NCBI GenBank assembly: GCA_001179505.1
Contig: CDMY01000348.1
Location: forward strand, 1-64,000
DNA: 64,000 nt
Direction: 5' to 3'
DNA from: Vitrella brassicaformis
Lineage: Eukaryota > Sar > Vitrellaceae
In this document: in pieces, positions 8,514-19,861 of the stretch
Numbering within the stretch: the stretch's first letter is position 1
Layout: each line of letters begins with the position of its first letter
Translations under genes and position numbers: made by a program
Notes under the pieces: model-generated
What the model was told of the DNA's origin: nothing
Databases searched by the model: none
What the model saw: only the letters and a program-made list of their open reading frames with translations

Positions 8514-11500
8514 TCATTGGTCATGTCGGCTGATGGTGCGGCGGATGAGCGATTTGATGACCAAGTCGAATATGCCCCCAAAGACGTCCTCTCGGGCCGC
8601 ATCGATGAGTGCCGCCTCCACCCGCCCCTCATCAGACCCATCGCTGTCTTGGGGCGGCTCCACCAGCAGTGACATGCTCATGCCTGATATCCCATACTGC
8701 ACACACACAAATGGAATCCATGTGCCGCATTCTGTGTGTTGTGTGTTGACTGACCTCTTTGATTTTGTCGATGACGTGTTGTAGTTTGCCGCCGTGCCGC
8801 TGCCTCTTGTCGGCCGCCATGACGCCCATCTCACGCTCGATGGCCGACACCAGACGTGCTGAGTCCCACAGCTGGCCGGCAGCCAGGCCTTCTCCGTCCT
8901 CCCTCACACCATCCCCAGGAGGCCACTGGACGGCCCCCCGTCGCTTGAGTGCCCGCAGGAAGCGCCGCAGCTGCGCTATGATGACGAGTGCGATGCCCTT
9001 TGGCAGGCCGAGGTCACGGCCGATGTCCTCATCCGCCGCCACACTGTCAGTGTCATCCAACATGTCCAGCAAACTCAGCGCCGAAACGATATCTAACGCC
9101 TACACACACAGAAGAGAAGACGACACACATACATTGAAGTCAGCCTGCCTTCACATGTGTCTGTGTGGTGTGCTGACCATGATGTTGTCGGCAACCTGTC
9201 GCATGTCGGGTGATGGGTGGGCCTTGAGCAGCTCCACCAGCTGAACCTTCGTCAACTCATCGAACGGAATCACAGCTCCCTCCCTCCCTCCATAACCATC
9301 GCCATGCCAACCATGCCGCCCCTCGCCCACCTCCCCATCCGCCATGCGACCGGCCTCATTCGGGTCTCGTTCCTGCGGCACATTGGGTGCGTGTGGGCCC
9401 TTGACGGGCTGATAGGGCGGCGGCCGCATCGTCATGTCGATGTCGGCCAGCTCGTCACCACCCGGCAGCTGCTCGTCATCTGCCGCCTTGAGCGGCTTGG
9501 GCAGGGCTGGTGTGGTGTGCTGCTGATTGGTCTTCTGAAGCTGTTTGATGAATCGACTGGCGGCCTCCTTGATGTCCTCGCCGTCACGCTGCCCAACCAT
9601 GGCCGGCAGCTCATGACGCACAAACGAGTCGATGGACGCAAAGCTGAGAGCTGGGACGGCCGCCAACATCGCCCCAATGTTGTGACCCACTTGACCATAC
9701 TCGCGACAGAGGACCATCCGCTGGGCGTGTGTCATGGGCTGCTGGTCCTCAGTGCCGTGAATGTCCATCCCCTGCTGGCGGCATGCCCAAGCGGCATCGA
9801 TGGCCGCCCCCATGGCCTCCCTGGTGGCCGCTGAGAGGGGCACCGACTGCACTGGTGACCCCGGCAGGACCACCTCGACGGCCAGCTGCGTCAGGGCAGA
9901 CCCACTCCTGAACCGCAGACACAGAGGCGTTTCGGGATGGGCTCGGCCGAGTGCCTCCAGCTGCTGGTAGAAGTGGCGAATCAAATGCCCCTGCTGGACC
10001 GGGGACACACGAGGGCCGCGACTGGCCGTGCGATGCGTCGGCAGCCCACCAGGGGGGCCCTCCCGCAGCCAACTGGAGGCCTCCGGCGAGGGATTGTGGT
10101 TGGGTCGGCCGTCTCTCCGGTCCTGGCGCTTGGTGTCAGGGCGAGCCGTAGGGTGCAAGGGAGCACCGCCCCTCAGACCACCTTGACGCAGCTGAGGCGC
10201 CAGTCGCTGTTTGACGGGCAGAGGATCGTCGCCATCGTCGGCACTTCTTGAGTCAGCCGGGTCGCCATGGCTCTCCGCCCCTCCCTCTGACGTGTCCAAT
10301 CGCTCCATCCTCTGTCTGTGCGCAATGGCGGCCTCCTTAGCGCCCTCGAAGCCAAGCTGCTTGACGTAGAAGGACTTGCGCTTCTGCTTGCCGGCCTCCT
10401 GCCAGCTGACCTGCCATGCGTTGACTTTCTTGTGGTAGCTGACGCCCTCGACGCCGCTCTGATGCTTGGATCGTCGCAAGATGGAAGCCCGGCCGGTGCT
10501 CTCCATCTCGCGACGATGCTGCTCGGCCAACCCCTGATACACGTGACAGACAGAACGAGGGCTGGCGGTGTTGGGCTGCGCGAGCGGGGTGGTGCTGTGC
10601 TGCACCTTAGCTTTGTCGAATCCATGTTTTCTGACGTAGAAATACTTGTACTCCCGCTTGCCGTCCCTCGTGTTGCACCACTTGGCTAACCACGCCTGAT
10701 GCTGCTCACACCAGTGGACGCCCGACACGTCAGACTGGTGCTCGGCAGCCCTTCGTATGCCCTGGCCGGCCTTGGTTGTCTTGTGACTGTTGGGGCTCGG
10801 CCGTCTCTCCGCTACGGATGGGCTCCTGCTGGCGAGAGCCGCATCTCGGCGGCGGTGCTTGCGAGAGCGGCTGTGGTCGGATGACTTGTCACGCACCGAT
10901 AGGCCCAGCTCCTCCTCGCCCCCCTGCTGCTGCCGGTCGAGCCATGAGAGGTCGATAATGGTCGCACGGTCGCCGAGTTGGTCACGGTGGATGCTGTTGC
11001 GGTACGCCACACATTGGCGGAGAGCATCGATGATGCTGCCACGGGAGTCGGGATCATCGATGACGAACTTGCGGAAGCCCAGGTGCTTGCCCTGGCTGTC
11101 AAAGTACGCGGCGAAACGTCTCGGTGAAGTCATACAGACGCCGAATCTGACGAGACGCCAAAGATAGGATGCAAAGATATGTCGCTCCCCCTTGTCGTGT
11201 GTAGCAATGCTCACCCTCCATTGGCCTGTGGGCAGGCGTCGTTGAAGCGTCGTATCAGTCGGTCCACCAGGGCCGTGGCGAGAACAGGTCCAGTCAGTCC
11301 ATCCAGCTCGGCCTCATCGCGCGCCCTCTTGCGGTCGACGGTCTTGCGCTTGGGGGCGGGGCGACGCGGTGGGTCCCCTTGGCCTTTCATGCGACGCGTC
11401 TGACGAGTGCCCGTTGAGTGGGGATGGGCGTCCACCGGGGCATCGCTGTTGTGCTTGCATTTGGGACAGAGCCACTGCCCCTCCGGGACGGCCGTCAGCT

Positions 11501-14500
11501 GCACGCAGTAGGTGTGGTAGGCCGCAGAGCAACGACGCTTGTCACACAACAGCAGAAGCTTCTCATTGTCGCCCTTGCCGCACTCCCAGCACCGCAACGA
11601 ATCATCTGAGCCACTGCCCGCCTCGTCGATGCCGCCGCTCTGGGCGTTTGGCAACTCACCATCCGCCAGCCCATTCAGATCCCTCCCCCTATGTGGCTGC
11701 TTGTGGCGGTGAACCATCTGCGTGCGACGGGGGCGAGACGGTGGGCACGGGCCACGTCCGTCCTGGGAGTCGCTGTCACGTCCCTCCCCACCGGATGATG
11801 GTGACGAAGAGCCCCGCCACTCTGAGTCTGAGGATGATCGGTATTCAGCAGCCCCTCGCTTGCCGCCACCGCTGGAAGGGAGGGCGCCTCGGGCCCTCTG
11901 GGTATCTGGAGGGCCTGATATCTCCTTCGCGTCGTCATTGTGCCGCTTCACTAAGGGACGCTTCCTTCGCCCCTTGCCCACCAGATGGCCGAGCCGGGGG
12001 ATGCTCTCATCAGATGACCCATCGTGGTGCCCATCGGCATCGCCCATGTGGTCGTCGAGCCAGCTGATGTCGATCAAGATAGCATCGCTGCCGAGGGCCT
12101 CAGTGAAGACCTCATTCCGGCGCAAAACACCCTGGCGAAAGGAGTTGACGATGTCGACACGGCGGATGGGGCGGCCCGTGAGCGATGTCATGTACTCACA
12201 CACGTCCTTGCCGTTCCGAGTGATGGCGACCTTGAACCGGTGGCCATGCTGGTGCCAGCTGATACCCAGCCTGAATGATGGCATGCCACACAAGGAGAAA
12301 ACGGTAGGTAAACAGAGGGCTTGTGTACGTGGATCGCGATCCTCACTCACCCGCCTCTGCCTTTGAATGTGTAGAGTTCCGGCTGCTCACGTCTTGTCCT
12401 CTCGATGAGCAGGTGTGCGAATGCGTCAACCTCTCTCGCACTGAGCCCCTTCGACCCGCCTCGATCGACGCCAGCTGAGCTGCCGGGGCAGCTGTCCTGC
12501 TGATCCCAATGCCGCGATGACGCCATGCTGCCGCCCCGCATATCGATGTCATTCTCCTGTGCAGCGGGGGGCGACGGCTGAGGGCGGGAAGCTTCGGCTC
12601 GACCGTGGCCGGCGGCAGAGTCGTGAGAAGAAGGTGGCTGATGGACGGGCTGGCTGTCGCCGCCCAGGGGTGTGTAGTGCCTCTCCTCCACCTCACGGCG
12701 GTATGCGATGGCTGCCTGTTTGGCAGGCTCATAGCCGAGCTTAGCGACGGAGAAGTGCTTGTTTATCCTCCTGCCGCCCTCCGACCAGGAAGCCACCCAG
12801 CGCTTGTATGTCTCGTCGTAGCTGACGCCCCGCACGCCGCTCTGGTGGCCAGATCTCTGCTTGCCTGCTGCTACCCGCCTGGTGCGCTCCATCTCACGAC
12901 GATGCCGCTCGGCCAACTCCTGATACACACAACACACACGAGAAGAACTTGACGATGGCAGTTGGCGTTGCTGTTGTCAGTACCTTTGCTTTGTCGAAGC
13001 CGTGCTCCTTGACGTAGAAGTACTTGTCTCCTGCTTGCCGTCGTTCTTTCTGCACCACTTCGCTTGCCAGTACTGACCCCGCTCAGACCAGTGGACGCCC
13101 TGCACGGCTGACTGATGCTCGGCAGGTTTGCGGCTGACGGTCTTGCCCTTGCCGGCCTTGCGCCTCGGCTGTCCGTCACGCGAAGACACGTCATCAGCCC
13201 AATCCATGTCGTCATCGCCACCAACACCTCCCAAATCCGCCCCGCCACCGTCATGATGCGTCGGACCCTTGGAGGCTGCACCAGCACTCGTGCCTTTGTC
13301 GACAGCATGCTTCTGTTTCGGCTGTGGGTGCAGATTGATGCGCCGCATTCCCATGCTGACTACACCGCCGCCGGCCGCAGTGTTGCAGTGCTGCGCTGCC
13401 TGGGCGAAGGCACGCAGGATGAGCCGGGATGAGGTCACGTCAGACACACTGAAGACACGCTCGTCGTGCCTGGCCTCCCCGTCTTGTCGGTAAGCCACGA
13501 AGGTGGCCTCCTCGCCGCGCCACTCGAGACCAAAACTGAGTGAAGCACACACCAAGGAAGAGGAAAATGAGTGGCCTTTCATGAGACTTCATCGTTCTGC
13601 CCACCTGTCGGCATCGTCTTGGTGTGCGTCCGCCAGCTGCCGCTGTGCCTGCTCCACCAGGCTGGCTGCCAGAGCATGGCCGCCCCCTTCACTCAGCTTC
13701 GCCGACACAATTCTTTCCTTCCCACCGCCTGACCTGTCGCGACGGCGTCTGGCCCCCGGTCGATGCGACAGCTGCTCGCCCTCACGACGGCGATGTGTCT
13801 CCGGTGTGGGTCGAATGGGAGGCGGCATGAGTTCATCCTGACTGTCCCTCCTGCTGCCCGCGTCTTCACGATGGCGCTTGGCTGCTGGCCGGTCGATGAG
13901 CAGCTCGTTCTCAGAGCTGGACGAGTCCGCTATTGGCCGCTCACTGACACGATAGGAGGGCCTGCATCTGTGGCGGCGCCCAGGCTGAATATGGGGCGCC
14001 ATGGGGTCATTGCTGTCGAGTGTGTGGTCACTGGGGTCCTCAGACAGAGACGGGGGCGGCATGGGCTTGCGCCTCGCTCCGCTGCGGCGGCGCGTCCGAG
14101 GTCGATTGCAGCCATGGGGACCGATGTCATCGAGCCAGCTGATGTCCAGGGGTGCGGAGGCCTCTCCCTCACTAGCAGTGCTCAGACGGTTGAGCTCCTC
14201 GACGGCGCGGCGAAAAGCGTCAATGACGGCCGAGCGGGAGCTGAGGTCGACCACCGGCACATCGAGAATGCGCTCAGCTGCACCCTCCCCGAGAGAGGAC
14301 GGCACACGGACACGGAAGCCGCCGTCCTGCCAACACAGCCCGCATGACCTGCCCGAAAAAAAAGAACCAATCCCACACACACATCACACACGTGACAAAT
14401 CTGGCCCTTCCTTGTCTGTCTTACTCGTCGCTGTTGAGGACTTCGACGAGGGCAGCTGCCAGGTCGCCGCCCTCCATCACACCCACGTGTGGCCTGCTGC

Positions 14501-16367
14501 TGGGGGGGCCGTGGCGGCGCGGCGAAAGAATCTCATCATCATCATCATCATCATTGTGGCGGCTGCGGGAACGGCTCTCTTCTCCCGTCGCCTCGGACTC
14601 TGAAGTGTGGCGCCGCTGCTCCATCTCTTGTCGGTATGCGATGGCCGCCTGTTTCGCCTTCTCGTAGCCCAGCTGGTTGATGGAGAAGGACTTGCTCCTC
14701 CTCCTGTCCCCCACCTGCCAGCTGGCCACCCATGCGTTGGCTCCCTTGTTGCAGTGGACGCCTCGCACGCCACTCTGGTGCTCCGACCGCTTCCTTGCTG
14801 CTGCCCTGCCCGTGCGCTCCATCTTGCGACGATGCTCCTCGGCCAACGCCTGAAGGAGCATCAGCATCACGTGTGCGGGCTGTGTTCTTTCTTGTCTCTT
14901 GCACCCAAGCTTTGTCGCCGTGCTTCTTGGCTTCAGTACCTTAGCTTTGTCAAAGCCGTGCTCCTTGACGTGGAACCGCTTGTTCTTGGGGTCCCCTCTC
15001 TCGTTCCACGATGACACCCAGACCATGCCCTTTTTCGCCCAGAAGACGCCCGGCACGTCAGACTGGTACCTGCCCTCGGTGCCATCGGGCTCCTTCTCGG
15101 GCGTGGGCGGCGGGGCCCCGTCGTGGGCTGAGGGGCTGCTGTCGAGCGGATGTGTGTGGCGATCCTTCAGCAACGGGCTGCGATCAGTGGCTGGCTCCTC
15201 ATCGGCGGGCCCTGACAGCTGGGTCAGGTCAGCTGCCTCCACGGTGGGTCGTGGCCTGTTCCTGTGATGACCCTTCTCGGCTGACGCCTTCTTGGCTGAC
15301 AAACCTGAAGAAGACAAACAATACCGACAGCCGCAATGGCTGAATGCCGATCGAGGATGGGAACGGTGTGGCTGTTGACCTCTGTCGGGAGGTGGCTCAG
15401 ACGTCCCACCACCAGTAGGGGGCGTACTCGAGGGACCGGGGGCCCTGACGGCCACCGCGTCGGTGGCGCAGCCAGGAGCGCCGCTCGACTCTGCACACAT
15501 GACAACGCAACACATGCACACGATGATACGTATCGTCCTCTCAGCTGTCTTCCGTCCTTGTCCGGGCTTACTTGGTGGACGTGTCCACTCTATGACGGTC
15601 CGCTCGACGCCATCGATGACGTCAGACACACTCTCAAAGCGATCGTCGGTGTCTGCCGTGCCGTTGTGGACGGCCAGCAGAAGACCCCCCAATATGCTCG
15701 TGTCCCACCCCCTCCCGCCGTGGTGACGGCTGACAACCCCCCGCACCCACACCGGAGGCCGATTGTCCCCATACCCCCGCCATGCCGTCACCGTATACCG
15801 CTGACCGTCGCCCTCGCCGGTAACACTGAACTCAAAACCATCGTACTCGGGCAAGTATTTGTTGCACAGCACCTCCACGAGGGGAGTTGCTGTGGGTGCG
15901 CCCGCTCCACTCGTGGATGAGCTGCCCACTTCCATTCTCGTCGGACCATCGTGTGGTGTGTGGTGCTGAGGGGTGGGGGAGCGATGCTGTCCTGCTGAGA
16001 TGACGCTCTTGTGTGCTTCTGGTGATGGTGGGTCTGCGGGTGCTGGTGTTGGTGCGCCTCGTTTGACAGCCGCGGGGACGAGACCAGTACGGACAGTTGC
16101 TGCTGCATCAGTCTGCCGCGGCTGGCTTGCTGATGCCGCATGGGATTCAGAGCCCGCGTATAGCTGTTGTGCAGCTGCTTCTGACGGTGGGTGAGGCGCC
16201 TCCGCGTCAAGAATGGATGAACGGTTGTGCTGATGTGTTCCCACTGCTGGTGCAGCCAATAATGACGGCCCATGAGTGGCTGAGGCTGCTTCTTCTGGTG
16301 CAGCTCGAGAGCCGTCCTCAGCAGCTGATGGTGCGGCGCCGGGAGGATGAGTATGTTGACTCGCCAT
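8514..16367 (-). CDS. Giant modular six-AP2, PHD-finger, SAM-like protein
   Basis: Likely DNA-binding chromatin or transcription regulator. Twelve exons: 16367-15572, 15490-15380, 15304-14940, 14849-14425, 14348-13605, 13535-12984, 12919-12351, 12270-11215, 11146-10606, 10533-9178, 9099-8755, 8696-8514; about 2347 residues. AP2 pairs lie at about 15075-14610, 13120-12680 and 10740-10305; in each the first domain is cut by a phase-0 intron after GFDKAK and the second begins HQSGV. A PHD finger (Cys4-His-Cys3) lies at 11600-11457, starting CWECGKGDNEK. Modules open with a Phe/Trp-rich strand followed by an ISWLDD-type motif, and end with a helix such as LAAALVEVL; phase-2 introns separate them. 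The C-terminus (LGLPKGIALVIIAQLRRFLRAL) looks SAM-like. One base seems missing at 13027/13028, shifting the frame inside the third AP2 domain. Stops at 14421, 13589, 12347 and 11211 lie just past good donors and are intronic. The alternative is several tandem genes. Confidence 0.75.
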
Positions 16368-16584
16368 CGTCACTTTTGTTGCTGCCGTCGCGTCGGCTTG
16401 CTCATAGGCCCTCCCTTGGCGCCGTCATGGGCACAGATAACGGTAGATGCGGTGTCTGACGTTGACTCGATGAAGCAGCCGACAGCAAAACCGCCAGATC
16501 TCTGCTCAATTGTAGGAGATCTGGGGAAGAGGCGGACTCTTTGCCGGGGGGAGTCACAATTGCTCAGTCAACCGATTCCACCGC
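16368..16584. promoter_or_regulatory. Short divergent intergenic region
   Basis: Only 217 bp separate the starts of the AP2 gene (minus) and the helical-repeat gene (plus), so both promoters must lie here or overlap the transcripts. It contains TCACAATTGCTCAGTCAACC at 16554-16573, closely matching a motif 135 bp upstream of the 5.3-7.5 kb gene. No TATA-like element is evident. Confidence 0.45.
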
Positions 16585-19218
16585 ATGGCGATCTGCGAGC
16601 TCAAAATTCTCGCGGCCGGAGATCTTTCGCACCTTTCTCTCACGGTGACGCAGATGCTTCCCTTGCAGAGTTGTGCGCTCAGACGCCTGACCAGGATCAT
16701 CCACTCCAACGACATTCGGTGCGCCTCGTCAGCAGCTCTATCCATCACCGAGGCCGCACGAGAGCACTCTGCCGCACCAGGCCCTCCCCATGCCTACGAT
16801 GCAACACCCGCGCCAGCCACGCAAGCCCCTTCCCCCGCTCCCATTTCCCCCTCCCTGAGTGACGCTGGTGCTGTGACCGTGGTGCACATGGCAGGGCGGC
16901 TGGCGTCGTCAACTACAGATGAGTCCAGCACTCAGCTGTCGGCCCACGAGATCATCGACAGGTGGAAGGCGCTCTCAGCCCGAGCCGTTGCACTCATCGA
17001 CCGGGGCGCACCGCTGCACGAGCTGACCTTCCTGCTGCTGCATCTTGCAGAGGCGGACCTCAGCCCAACTCAGCGGAGAGCTCTGGCCTTCCCATCTCGG
17101 TTCAAGGAGGCCCTACTGAAGGGCGAGAATGACACGGACAGCCTCAGCGAAGACGAGCTCGCCATTGCAGCCGACTGTCTTCAGCAATTGCGGCTGACGG
17201 ACAAGTCCACAGCTCTCTTCTTCTACCGCCGCTTCGGCGCGACTCTCCGGTTCCGCCAGCTGAGCGTGCGAAACCTGGTGCGGCTGTCGCATGGGATGCG
17301 TCAGTTTCGGTTCTTGTACCCTGTGAAGCGGCAATTCGTGGAGAAGCTGATGCGTGTGCTGCTCAAGAGGCGGGGCGAGCTGCAGGAGAGCCAGCTGCTG
17401 GTGGATGGGCTGCTGGCGGTCGGGAGGATGACCAAAGTCAACCCTGCTACATGTGGAAAGATACAGGTGAGAAAGAAACGACAAGAGAGAAATGGCAGCT
17501 AGTCGAAAGGTCTCTCGTCCTGGTCGTCACATCCAGGAGCTGTTGGCTTCCCACGTGCCCCGCATGGTGATCGAGGAGCTGGCTCTCGTGCCGTCCGTCA
17601 CGGCCGCCCTCGACCTCACAGACGAGGAGTTCTTCACCACGTACACCAACCACCTCGTCCAATCGTTGCCCATCCTCTCGTCGCGCGAGCTGCTTCTCGT
17701 CTTCCGAGGCCTCCTTCACTCTCGCGTCGGCCCGGCAGGCACCCGCCGGGCAGGGCTGCCCGCATTCCTGCAAGACGTCTTGTCGCCCCGGCTGTCCAGG
17801 CTAAGTGGGGCTGTGTTGGTCCGCCTGGCAGTGGTGTGCAGTCGGCTGGCGTGGTCACACCCCGGGCAGCGACAGCTCTGCCGCAGCGATCAGGCCATCA
17901 GGGAGGGGCTGAGTGTGTTCGTGTCGCGGCTGTTCGAGCGGATGGGGGCCATCCTGAATGTCATTAGCGGCCGGCAGCTGGTGATGGTGGCCAACGCTGC
18001 CGCCCACCTGGACGAGTATTGGACGAGGGATGCCGCAAAGAGGCGGCACTTTCTGGAGGCGCTTTACCGGGAGATTGCGTGTCAGCTGCGGCTGGTGGTC
18101 CTCCCCAATCGGCAGATGGAGCCGACAGCAGCAGAAGGAGGGGGAGTGATGACCGTCTACACGTCCCACGACCTCGCCGTCCTGCTGCGGGCCTTCTCCT
18201 TCTCAATGCATGCCCTTATCGGCTCACCAGATGAGGGCCAGAAGGCTCTCACGGCCTGCCAGGACTTCCTGACAGGATTGTTCAAGAAGGTCTGGGAGTT
18301 CCGTCGCACCAGTGTGGAGAGCTTTCACGAGGAGGATCTCGATGTGTTGGTTGCGTCGGCTTCACGCATCGTCCGGTGTGCTGCCGCAGCTGTGGAAGCT
18401 GACGACAGCCTCCTGGGCGATCCGGCATCGAATTTGGCAAAAGGTTCGACGCTGGAGCAGCCATGTGTGGAGCCAGCCGTGGACTTCCTGATGCAGCTTG
18501 AAGCTGAGAGGGAGATTCCCAGACAGTGTGCACCGGATGCTCTCCTTGCAATGGTGAGTGAAGAGACTCACAGACCGACCGTATCTGTGATGACGTTTTG
18601 TGTGCGTTGTGCTGTGTTTGTAGGTGACCCTTTTGTGTGTGCGGCCCTCTCATCTGAGTCGCCTCTCCCCAACGGTGGCCTCGCTGATGCACACCAGCAT
18701 GCAGCAAGAGGCCAGACCAGACGAAGAAGGGGAGGAAGATTCACCGCAGGAACTGTCCAATGATGTCAGCTCTCTCGTCCCTCTGCGCGTCTGCCTCGTC
18801 GCTCATACCATCATGGACAGAGCCGAGCTGCCGGAGAGACCACCTAGCCCGCCAAGCGAGAGGAATGCGCGTCGCCCACCGGTGGATGGTAAGGCCATTG
18901 TCGATGCCATCTTGGATCGGCGGAGGGTGCTGCGCCCGGCTGACTTCGCATTCTGGGGCCAGGGGCGATTTGTGTCTGTGCTGAGGGGTGGGACAGCTGT
19001 CGAGGAGCTGATGGAGAGGCTGTGGGCGCACAAAGACGACCTGCAGGTGAGTGAGTGGATGGAATGAACACGTTCAGCTTTTTATGGTGTCAATGATGCG
19101 CTGCGTGAATATGCTTGTGTGTGTGTGTGTTCAGGATGACGTGACTCGCGAGGCGCTGATGGACCTGATGCTGGCACTGAGCAAGGACGATGCGGAAGGT
19201 GCGCAAGAGCTGCCTTGA
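16585..19218 (+). CDS. Helical-repeat protein, probably organellar
   Basis: Four exons, 16585-17466, 17537-18553, 18624-19046 and 19135-19218, all phase 0, give 801 residues. The N-terminus is rich in Arg, Ser, Ala and Leu with few acidic residues (MLPLQSCALRRLTRIIHS from residue 24), consistent with a mitochondrial leader. The rest is helix after helix with Leu-rich spacing (LSVRNLVRLSHGMRQFRF, ELLLVFRGLLHS, LAVLLRAFSFSMHAL), like the heptatricopeptide/FAST-kinase-like RNA-binding repeat proteins that act on organellar RNA in alveolates. A C-terminal RAP domain, often seen in that family, is not evident. Function in mitochondrial RNA metabolism is inferred from this resemblance only. Confidence 0.65.
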
Positions 19219-19861
19219 CGGATGGATGGATGTGTGGAGCGGCGGACGGGTGTGTGGGTGGGTGTGGTGGATCATGAGAATCCCATGCACCTACCTCACC
19301 GGTATGTATTGTCTGTTTCATTCGTCGTGTATGCCTGTACTCGGATCGATATCATCCACGCATTCACCGGCACGACGGAGCACACACAACGGGGCTGTGC
19401 TTGGTCATATCGGTGAGTGCTGCAAAGTCATCGATCTGAGTCACGGATACCCACGCACATCACACTCATCCATCATCGACAGACACCATTCATTCATTGA
19501 CTGGACCCAGTTCGTCAACATGTCCGATGGATAGATAAATGACACGGAATCGCATCGCATGTCTCTCTCTCACACACACTCACACACACACTGCACTCTT
19601 ACCTACCTACGGTGCGGTGCCTGCCTACACAAACAATGCGGACACTGCCTGCCTGCCTGATGAAATCACGCAGCCTGATGAAATCACGCACGCACATGAC
19701 ATCAATGGATAAAATGATAGACGGAGCTGAGCTACTTACAGAAACACATACAGACATACATAACACAAAAGAGCCCTACCTACCGTTCTTACCGATCCAC
19801 ACAGCTAGCTGGCCAGCCGCTTGCAAACAACACAACAGCGCCGTTCTTGACACGAATCATA
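19219..19861. other. Convergent intergenic region
   Basis: Between two 3' ends. It has GGATGGATGGATG (19220-19232), CA repeats (19570-19590), short repeats TGCCTGCCTGCC (19645-19660) and a 16-bp direct repeat containing CTGATGAAATCACGCA (19657-19690). Nothing else is recognised. Confidence 0.5.

Noticed and set aside
11211-14421. Stop codons at 14421, 13589, 12347 and 11211 as ends of four separate genes
   Set aside because: Each stop lies a few bases beyond a good donor (GTAAGA, GTGGGC, GTGAGT, GTGAGC), and splicing to the next acceptor keeps frame with the same phase each time. One gene is more economical, though not proven.
16585-19218. Pentatricopeptide repeat protein
   Set aside because: The helices do not show the regular 35-residue PPR pattern; a HPR/FASTK-like repeat fits better.
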